Source: Chloranthus sessilifolius
Taxonomy: Eukaryota; Streptophyta; Magnoliopsida; Chloranthales; Chloranthaceae
DNA length: 64,000 nt
Direction: 5' to 3'
Assembly (NCBI GenBank): GCA_021018995.1
Contig: CM037591.1
Span: 68,351,901-68,415,900, forward strand
Shown: piece by piece, positions 56,378 through 64,000 of the stretch
Layout: each line of letters starts with the position of its first letter
How positions within the stretch are numbered: the stretch's first letter is position 1
Notes under the pieces: generated by a model
Told to the model about the DNA's origin: nothing
What the model saw: only the letters and a program-made list of their open reading frames with translations
Databases searched by the model: none
Translations under genes and position numbers: made by a program

Positions 56378-56850
56378 ACTACCCTAATCTTGGTGGCAGT
56401 TCTCAGTGGGCATATATTTAATGCAGACCCATTATCGATTAAAACAAAGGGGATTATCATATTTCTAGACTCAACAGTAATGTTCAAGGATTTGGAGTGA
56501 CTACTCCCTTCATCAGGTAAATGGGCATCCGAAAATGAAATGGCATTTGGAACCATAATCTGACCAATTATTTGCCCGACTTCATAGTGGCTAACTAGAA
56601 GCGATACATGCGTATTTTTTAATGCCCCCATTAATGCTTGAAGATGGAGCGGGGACGTCATTAACAGATCCCATATAGTAATATGGGCAGGAATTCTTCT
56701 TAGCTGAGTCTCCAGTATATGTTCTCGACTCATTTTCTCAAAAGGATTCACAGTGTTATCTTTCTTTCCCTCTGGTCCTGCTGCTGGTGCTTCTGGCTGC
56801 TTTGAAATCTTCCTATACCGGGTAACAAAGTCCATTGCCCCTTCTCTGTT
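56378..56850 (-). pseudogene. Element B protease, N-terminal part
   Basis: The minus strand shows EHILETQLRRIPAHITIWDL, LMTSPLHLQALMGALKNTHV, then the active site FVLIDNGSALNICPL (DNGSALN, the form usual in Tat/Ogre proteases; about 56410-56450). Open for 156 codons up to the C insertion. The domain continues in frame at 15534 after removal of C and one target copy. Confidence 0.9.
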
Positions 56851-57850
56851 GTTGTCTGCATTGTTATTTGTTTATTCATAACTCAACGGGACTTGATGAG
56901 GATTGTAGGTTGGTCCCAAAATCTTAAATGGTATAGCTATCGATTTCGAATGCACTTGTACTACAGGCTCCGGAGGTGTGGGTAACACTTGATTCACTTC
57001 GGTGATAGCTAGTTGGGTGGAAAATTGGGCCAGATGGGGTGGAGAAGCTTGTGGGTAGTTGCATCGGGGGTAAAGGGGTAGGAGTAGGCCATTGGTAGTT
57101 GATAGGTGTTGACGGGGGATTGGGGGCATGGTGCGCTATCCAATAATTGATGGGGGTGGTGGTGTATGATTGATATGTATTTATATGCACATAATTGATA
57201 GGAGTGGGTGATGGGAAATAAGCCCTAAGATCTAAGGGCTCAACTCGGGGTGCTAGGGTGGGAAAATAATCTGACAAATTAAGGGGTTCAATCACCCCAA
57301 TATTCCTTTCTTCACAATTTCTCGACAGGTGCCACATAGCTCTCCTGATCACTGATGTAATCCGATGGATCAAATTCAAATTTTTCCTCATATTTCTCTA
57401 CCATCCCGATGGTGGGTCTGGGACCTGCTCCTCCGATAGGATGTGGGGGTAGTGACACCTGATAAATATTTATGTGTTGGTTCACTTGAGAGGGTTCCAG
57501 TGGAACGATTTTCTTGACATCAATTAATCTTAGATCACGTGCTTTAATGGAAGCAGCGAATAGTTGGGTGACCCGGACCGTGAGAAAAATTATAGTGAGT
57601 ATTAGGGTAATAATTCTTTGGGATTGGGTGAGGAGTTTGCGATTGACGAATAATAACTAATCCTTTTTCTATTAGTAAAGGCAAAAGTATACTTAGTGAT
57701 TGCCCTAGGGGCATAAACACTCGGTCGTAGTGGGTTCTCCTCTGCTATGAAGTCATCTGCATTCCTTGTCCATTCCCTGCTCTCTATATCTCCTCAGTTA
57801 TGACTGGTGCTGGCGGGGCTGCTTGAAATTAGAATGGGGTTATGTTATTA
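56851..57850 (-). pseudogene. Element B gag-protease linker
   Basis: Translated on the minus strand it contains CEERNIGVIEPLNLSDYFPT, VEPLDLRAYFPSPTPINYVH and proline-rich sequence (PLYPRCNYPQASPPHLAQF). The motif DYFP/AYFP is repeated. I see no CCHC zinc knuckle. Several frame changes occur. Function is unknown; it links the gag core to protease. Confidence 0.55.
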
Positions 57851-58660
57851 TTAGGCCTGGTGTTGGCAATGTTCTAGACATCGGCCCCTGTTCTCTTCTC
57901 GTTCTTTTATTCTGAAAACCTTCTAACCCCACTGGATCCACTCGATATATATTTGTTCAGGCAACCTTCCCTGATAGCATCTTCACATCGATTGGCATTC
58001 CTTACCAGATCATCAAAGCTGGACTGCTGCTGGTACACTAAAAAGTCTGAGATCACTAGCAGGGTATTATTGGAAATCATTTCTATTTGTTCATCATCGG
58101 GTATCCTATTTCTAACCTGAGTTGTCAGTGCTCTCCAACGTCCCAAATAATCGCTGAAGGTCTCATTCGGGTTCTGTTTCAACCGGGCCAAGTTTGACTT
58201 ATGCGGTTCAATGTCTATATTGTAGACATATTGCTCCTAAAATAAGTGCATGAAATCCTTCCAAGTTTTTATCATAGATGGTTCCAATGATGTAAACTAT
58301 CTCAAGGCCGAACCAGCTAAACTTTTTTGAAAAACCTTTATCAGTAGCCTTTCCTCTCCTCCATATTGGCACATGTCCCCATAGTAGGACATGAGGTGTG
58401 CAATAGGATTGCCGGTGTCATTGTACTTGTCAAAAGCTGACATTTTAAATTTTAAAAGTAAGGGGACCGCAACAAACAAACATAAATCTGTGAAATTTGT
58501 GGCGTGGATTTCAGCACCAGCCATTTTCAACTACTGCTTCTGTATTTTATCTAACTGCTCTGACTCCTTGGATATGGGGGCCACATTTTTGGCAGTTGGT
58601 TGGACTTCACTTTGGGCTATGAGGGGGTGGGCAATTATAGGAGGAGGGTTAAGGTTGATT
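57851..58660 (-). pseudogene. Element B gag core (retrotransposon gag domain)
   Basis: Minus strand: KMSAFDKYNDTGNPIAHLMS, YYGDMCQYGGEERLLIKVFQ, KSLAGSALR then a stop near 58297, TWKDFMHLF-like sequence, a stop near 58237, then ARLKQNPNETFSDYLGRWRA and QVRNRIPDDEQIEMI with FDDLVRNANRCEDAIREG. These match the Ty3/gypsy gag domain of Tat/Ogre elements. It would build the particle core. Confidence 0.88.
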
Positions 58661-60340
58661 AATTCCCCAGTATAGGCTCCACTATTTCTAATCTCGTCCT
58701 CTTCATACTACTGGCCTATATAAGGTGCAGTGAGGGCAGGATTCTCTTGCTGGTGTTGCATGGATTGGATGGGAATGGCATGAGTGGGGGTTGGGTGAGT
58801 CCATTAAGGATGAGGGAAGGTTTGTTGGATGATGGGATGAGTGGAAGTTAGATTTTGGAGTGGGGCCTGATGAGGCCATTCGGCCCGGGGAAAGGCTTGA
58901 AACTGACTTTGGGATATTGGGATATGGGTGAACTGGGGTTAATGCAAGGCATGGGTTTAAGCTAGGTATGAGGGTTGTGAATGGGTAAAATTTTAGAGGA
59001 ATGGTGAAGGGTATGGGTGTGAGGCTCAAAGGTTTTACTGGGCTTGGGTTTGGGCTATGAAGCCTTGAGAGGGTTGGGCTATGAAGGTTTGGCCCGAGGG
59101 GCTTTGGTGGGTTTGGGTTATGGGCCATTGATGGGTTTAGGCCATGGGCCCCTAGTGGGTTTGGGCCATGAGCCCTTGTTGGGTCTAGCCCATTGGGCCA
59201 TGATTGGTTTAGCCCAATGGGCCTTGATGGGTCTGGCCCATTAGGCAATGGTGGGTCTGGGCCATAGGCCCTTGATGGGTCTGGGCCATGTGACCTTGAT
59301 GGGTCTGAGCATTGGGCCTTAATGGGTCTGGACATTGGGCCTTGATGGGTCTGGCCCATTAGGCCTTGGTGCGTCTTGGCTATGGGCCCTTGATGGGTCT
59401 GGCCCATTGGGCCTTGGTGGATCTGGTCCATGGGCCCTAGACGCATGTGGGAAATAGGGGTTTGGGCCATTGGGCCTTAGGATATGTGAGAAATGGGGTT
59501 TGGGCCATTGGGCCTTGGGGCATGTGGGAAATGGGGGTTTGGATGGTGTGGATGATGGGGGGTTGATTGGGGTCATGGGGGAATGAGGCATGGAGGCTTG
59601 ATAGGGTCTCGGATGGATTCATGGGTGTGTGTATGGATGAGGGGGGCTATGTTGGGAAGCCTTCCACCTATTGTAGGTTTGGAGCATCGCCTCCATCATG
59701 GCCATGGAAGGAGGATCGGATGGAGATGGGTTATTTGATAGTTGGAGGGGTATGGATGGGGTGTGTAAAGAGGAAAATTTACGTATGGCCCCAGTAAAAT
59801 CGAGCATGACCTGGGTAAGTGGCGGGATATGAGATGGGTTGGAGGAATGAGGTGGGGCATTCGTGGATGGAATGGGCATGTATGGGGAAGATGTATGGGG
59901 CATGGAGGTGGAGAATGAGAGAGAAAACTTAGTCATGGTTCCGAAAAAAATGGGCATGACTTGGGTAAATGGAGGGATGTGTGGGGGATCGAATGCGACA
60001 TGGATAGATGTGAGTGGATTGGGTTGGGCAGATGAAAAATAGCGTATGTTAGTTAAAGTGGGGGATGGGGCCGGGTTTGTACCGAGTGTGGAAGGAGGGT
60101 GAGATGGGTTGGAGATGGCCATGGGTGAAGGCATTACTTGGGAAAATGATGGAAAATTTGGATTTTGGATATTTTGGGAAGTGGTAGAAGGGAAAATAGG
60201 GGCACAGAACGGGCCTGTAATGGTGAGGGTTGATTGGGTGGGGGGGTGGAAGTAAAAGATTCCTCGGTATGGGAATGGATTGGAGCATATGGCTGGGATG
60301 AGTCAGGATCGGCATAAGCTGGGTCCACAGCCCACGACAT
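58661..60340 (-). pseudogene. Element B proline-rich gag leader
   Basis: Start at 60340 (MSWAVDPAYADPDSS), about 110 bp after the candidate primer site. The following 550 codons or so are Pro/Ser/His-rich in shifting frames, with an octapeptide-repeat segment (about 59050-59500; GPMGQTHQ, GPDPSRP). It then runs into QPTAKNVAPISKESEQLDKI shortly before the gag core, so it may be the N-terminal extension of gag rather than a separate ORF. The corresponding region of G keeps the same first residues and repeat type. It is disrupted by frameshifts and stops. Confidence 0.6.
59050..59500. repeat. 24-bp minisatellite in element B leader
   Basis: Imperfect tandem units such as GGCCTTGATGGGTCTGGCCC; more diverged than the array in G. 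It keeps the three-base periodicity needed to encode octapeptides on the minus strand. Confidence 0.8.
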
Positions 60341-60430
60341 AGCTCAGTATCGGGTCCGGTACGGGTGTCTCGGATGGGGCCCGTAATGCATCCTCCTTCT
60401 TCTCCTACGGTATGTCAGAGGGTACGATGA

Positions 60431-60450
60431 TGTCGTTGTGTCGGCACCAA
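60431..60450 (-). other. Candidate primer binding site of element B
   Basis: TTGGTGCCGACACAACGACA on the minus strand, right after the inferred LTR end. The primer tRNA was not identified. Confidence 0.45.
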
Positions 60451-60822
60451 TCAAGACTCTATTTTTTGGATTTTTTATTTTTTATTTTTTTGAATTTTTA
60501 TAAGTGAAAAGAAATGAGGATTTCGGGGCCTTTTGAATTCCCTTCTCGAGTCCTCGTACCCTAAATAGGTCTCGCGGCAAAGGTTTCGAAGCGCTTCAGA
60601 AGAATCAAAGGGAAATCCCTTGATCTATTGAAGGAATGGAAACTAATGCAAACAACTCGATCCCCCGAAACAAATAAAAAAGAAGTCACATTCTTTTGAC
60701 CGACGAGGGCGTATTGAGTGTCAAAAGTTGCAGGGCCTAAACAGAGGCACTAAAGGCACTGATTGGGGAGTCCAGGGTGTGAAATAGGCCACAGATCCGA
60801 ACTGATGCTACTCATAACTAAC

Positions 60823-60941
60823 TTGGCGCAACTAATAGTGGCACCAAAGCAAAAATTCCAGAATAAAGTTGGCGCAACTAATAGTTCCGCCAGCGTTCTT
60901 TTGGGACATTTTGCATTGGTGCAACTAATAGTGGTGCCAGA
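60823..60941. repeat. Three GCGCAACTA palindromes (B LTR, 3' part)
   Basis: TTGGCGCAACTAATAGTGGC and two relatives at 60823, 60869 and 60915, one every 46 bp. They match the position of the 2121-2239 cluster in G, but here the second arms are more mutated. Confidence 0.82.
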
Positions 60942-61444
60942 GCAAAATGGTTCTCCAGATTGTTTGACAGCAGCAATCTCAGTCTGAAGTGGGTCTCCAA
61001 ACTAGCTTTTTGTGGAAGCTAGGCTTCTAGGAACTGACTATTTTTATTATACGTCTCTTTCATCATTGATCTTAAGGGTTTAGAGGCCAAATTGGGTTCA
61101 CTATCACTCTCTTTTTCTCAGATTTTAAGCTTGGTAACGAGAAGGTTACCCACTCGATATACCTCAAGTGCAAGCACTTTTCTCAGGTACTAGGTGGGCT
61201 GAGACTTTTTCGGATCTTCACCACTAGGGGTTGCCGCCGTACTAAGACTCGAGAGTTTGTATGTGTGCCTAAACAACCCAACCCTTGAAAATCTATCCCG
61301 AAAAAATAAATTTAAATCCCCTTTGTTAGTTCAATTTTATTTTTCACTTCTAAAGAAATTTTCTTAATCCCAAAGACCAGGGGTGATGATCCCGTGTCGC
61401 CTCTACGGGTCGACGTTCACTAGCGGAATATGATTGCAGAGTTG

Positions 61445-61640
61445 AAAGCGCAAGTAGGCCCGCCAAATGGCTACGACACTTGAAATGATGGAAATATAAG
61501 AAATTTAAATGACAATGCACAAGTAGACCCGCTAATCGGCTAAAGTGCGTGAAATGACAGAAACATAAAATAATTGAATGACAATGCGCAAGTAAGCCCG
61601 CCAAAAGGCTAAGGCTCGTAAACGACGTAAAAGTAGGGAT
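61445..61640. repeat. Tandem repeat, three units of about 68 bp (B LTR)
   Basis: Units begin GCGCAAGTAGGCCCGCCAAA or similar, with GGCTA..GAAATGA later. Homologous to 2735-2935. Confidence 0.8.
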
Positions 61641-62502
61641 AAGTAAAATGACATAATCGGAGGGGTGAGTAAAAAACAATAGTAAAAATATACTAAAAAA
61701 AGTAATAAAAGGTTAGTATATAAAAAATAAAGTGGCCAAGTTCAAGGGAGAGCTCTAATAGCTACTCCGTAGCAGAGTCACCATTTGTGCAACAGTGAGA
61801 TTTGTGACAATCTCGTTGCGATGATGCACTCTCAAATAAAATATTTAGAATCGCCACCCGGAGCTTTTGGTGTCCCGAGAAACCTAGATCAATTTTATAA
61901 GCACCGAAGTGCCACAAATATGACTCTGATTCTGGTCTATGCCAAAGGGTCTTGGGTAGAGGCTTCGGTTATCGATTGGGAAGGTATTAAGCACCCAATC
62001 AACCCGCTTAATGCGGTCTCTACTTATGGCCAAAACAAAAATAATATAAAAGAAAATAAAAAGGTTTCCTCTTATCCAAAGGGTCTTAAAATCCTATTTG
62101 TGCCCCTCTGTTCCTACTAAAAATTCGGCAGTGTAACGACACAAATGGAAGGATAAAGGAATAACTGGGAAGGTAGAGGAATAGAGGGGAGAGCCAGAGC
62201 TCTCAGGCCCTTGTTGCACCACTGTGGAGCCTTGCGTTGGCTTGCTTCGGTGAGCTTTTGAAGGCTTGTATGATGAGAAATGAGGTTCTAACTCCTAGGG
62301 CTTGATAGCTAAGAGGTAGAGAGGGAAGGCTAGGGGGTAACACACACCTAACCTAGAGCTTATTGGTGAAATGCTAAGGTCTAGAGGAAGTTTTAAAGTT
62401 CTGAAATTTGTATGCAAGTGGTGCACTAGAGGAGAGAGAGAAGGGATTCCTTAATCTCTTAATTGCAAATTTTTTCAAGCCTTTGTAAAGGAAGGGGTGC
62501 CT

Positions 62503-62513
62503 CTTTATTTATA
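62503..62513 (-). promoter_or_regulatory. TATA box of B LTR
   Basis: TATAAATAAAG on the minus strand. Two palindromes lie 280-415 bp upstream of it (62791-62823 and 62891-62918). Confidence 0.62.
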
Positions 62514-63319
62514 AGAACAAGAGAGGTGAGGAGGATGTTTAAAAGCTAATTTGGATTAGTAATTAGGTAATGGGCAATCTAAGGTTTCCTAGGATTTTTG
62601 GAGCCTTGAAAAGTGTAAAGAGTTGCTCCAATGGTGGATGATAGGGTGAGGCTTTAAACCACTTAAGGGATTACACAGATAGTAAATGGGTGCAACAGAA
62701 CTAGCAAAACACACCCCAAAGGTTAAGATGATCAACAAGTCAAACCCCAATTTCGAAATTCGAGGTAAAGAACCAGGGTTACTGTTCATATGCTTGGCTC
62801 AACTAATAGTTGCGCCAAGCATATGTACAGTAATACAGTGGAGCTACAGTGCCTGGAAGTTGGCTGTCCACGGGGTGGGGTCCACCTTATAACTGGTGTA
62901 ACTATTAGTTGCGCCAAATCCCTAGGGGGGGTTCAGCTGATTTTACCATTCTGCCCCTACACTTCAGAATGCGATATATCTTCTTGTGTACAACTCCGAT
63001 TAGGGTGATTCTTGGCCCATTGGAAAGCTGAGGACTTCTACTTTTCAATGGTATAAGATTTGATTGTAGTAGAAGGTTACAGCTAGTCCTGGTGCATCAC
63101 TCTTCATCCATTACTCAGGAAAGCTAGGTTTAGGTTTGGAATGAGTTCTAAGGGTCGGGATGGGCTTTTAAGGGTTCGGGAAGATTCCTAAGGGATCTAG
63201 GGTGATTCCTAAGGTTAGAAAGGTTCCTAAGGATTCTATACATGCCATCAAAAACTCGGAGATGCGCCTGTCACGAAATGTGTCTCGATCGGACCTTGGG
63301 CCAAATTTGGGTGTCTACA

Positions 63320-64000
63320 CATTGAGTGTGCGATTTCGATATCATCACTAAGAGTTACAAACCCAACTTTGAGGACCATTAAATATGGTCTGATAACTTG
63401 ATAATTGAGAATAGAACCTAGCAATCAATCGACATGATTAAATATGATCATATTTCACACCCTAAAACTTACATTTAGCCATTTGAGGATGGCAATCTGA
63501 TTGTTTTGTGGAGTTTTAATTATTTAAGAAAAAATTGATCGTTGGATGCATTTGATGGTATAAAAGAGCATAAAAACAACGAACACCGAAACATTGGACG
63601 AAAGGAACTATTAGGCCCTAAAATTCGTGAATAATCGATCGATCGGGACTATATATATAATTATATATTTTTTTCGTTATTTTTGTATATATTTGATCGA
63701 TCGGCCTACTGGATCGATCGATTGATTTTAAATTATTGAGAAGCGGCAAATTTAAAATTCAAAAATGATTGATCGATTTTAGTGACCAATCGATCGATTT
63801 TGAATTTTGAATTTTTGACCAGAGGCCCTATTTAAGCAAAAGAGAGAATTAGGGTAGCTATCTCACATTTTTCCCATAGCCTTTTGGGTCTTTTGAGTTT
63901 CTCCTTCATTGCCCATGCACTTTTCCTATAATTTCCTAGCCTTTGAACATAAATTTGTTTAATTTTGTTCCTTGGAGAACGATTGTGGATTGTAACTCCA
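63320..64000. other. Right flank of B: unassigned, GATCGATC-rich, possibly part of another LTR
   Basis: No ORF of note. Several GATCGATCG-type motifs occur at about 63636-63800 (for example TCGATCGATCGG and TTGATCGATCGG), then a TATA-like CTATTTAAG (63828-63837) and a CT/T-rich stretch. The palindrome cluster just upstream of a TATA box copies the layout of the LTRs in this window, so this may be the U3 of another retrotransposon running off the right edge. It could equally be host DNA. Confidence 0.4.

Larger units (their letters stand above)
6063..63319 (-). mobile_element. Element B: Tat/Ogre-type Ty3/gypsy retrotransposon, split by nested insertions
   Basis: Domain order on the minus strand is LTR, proline-rich leader, gag, aspartic protease, G-patch, reverse transcriptase, gypsy RNase H, second RNase H, integrase, repeat-rich 3' region. 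The second RNase H after the first is the hallmark of the Tat/Ogre lineage. B is interrupted by C with its passengers (15535-56377), by E (9298-11829) and, at its 3' end, by F and G. The sequence after removing C and E (5 bp target duplicates included) is reading-frame continuous at both junctions, showing B was the host. Its own 3' LTR is not in the window. All ORFs are broken by stops and frameshifts; it is inactive. Confidence 0.85.
60452..63319 (-). repeat. 5' LTR of element B (Tat/Ogre type)
   Basis: About 2.87 kb, starting TGTAGACACCCAAATTT at 63319 on the minus strand. It has a TATA box (62503-62513), palindromes at 60823-60847, 60869-60893, 60915-60941, 62791-62823 and 62891-62918, and a three-unit tandem array at about 61445-61640. 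It is homologous throughout to the G LTR. Confidence 0.85.

Overview
The window is angiosperm nuclear DNA made almost entirely of nested LTR retrotransposons of the Ty3/gypsy class. No cellular protein gene, tRNA or rRNA was recognised. The plant assignment rests on Athila-type and Tat/Ogre-type protein domains, multi-kilobase LTRs, tRNA-Asp-like primer binding sites and a second (archaeal-type) RNase H in the Tat element. I cannot name the species; this looks like intergenic or pericentromeric repeat sequence of a large plant genome.

Layout, with letters used throughout. B is an old Tat/Ogre-type element on the minus strand: 5' LTR about 60452-63319, proline-rich gag leader, gag and the first part of protease at 56378-60340, and the rest (protease end, G-patch, RT, two RNase H domains, integrase, repeat-rich 3' region) at 6063-15534. 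Other elements have landed in B. E is a solo Athila LTR (9298-11829) in the integrase zinc finger. C is an Athila-type element (15535-56377, minus) in the protease. F is an Athila LTR fragment (about 4652-6062) in the 3' region. C is itself split twice: by A (18350-33439, plus), a complete Athila element in its 3' untranslated region, and by D (38283-54831, plus), a complete Athila element in its 5' LTR. G (1-4646, minus) is the 5' end of a second Tat/Ogre element; it abuts F, probably inserted into it, and runs off the left edge. Bases 63320-64000 lie outside B and may be part of another LTR.

The order is supported at the junctions. B's reading frame continues exactly across the E and C insertions when one target-site copy is removed. 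D is flanked by a perfect 5-bp duplication (AAAGG). A, C and E have near-perfect duplications.

A and D keep the full order LTR, PBS, gag, protease, RT, RNase H, integrase, spacer, ORF2, 3' UTR, polypurine tract, LTR, but all coding regions carry stops and frameshifts, many of them CAG/CAA/CGA to stop changes. C has lost everything between gag and the tail of ORF2 and is a gag-only derivative.

The most interesting signals are non-coding. Each LTR family has its own cluster of CpG-containing, often palindromic short motifs a few hundred bases upstream of its TATA box. In A and D the same motif type recurs just upstream of ORF2, as if ORF2 had its own promoter or enhancer. A second polypurine-tract-like sequence follows ORF2 in A, C and D. 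All Athila LTRs begin with the same small inverted repeat. ORF2 itself is a conserved protein of unknown function in the env position.
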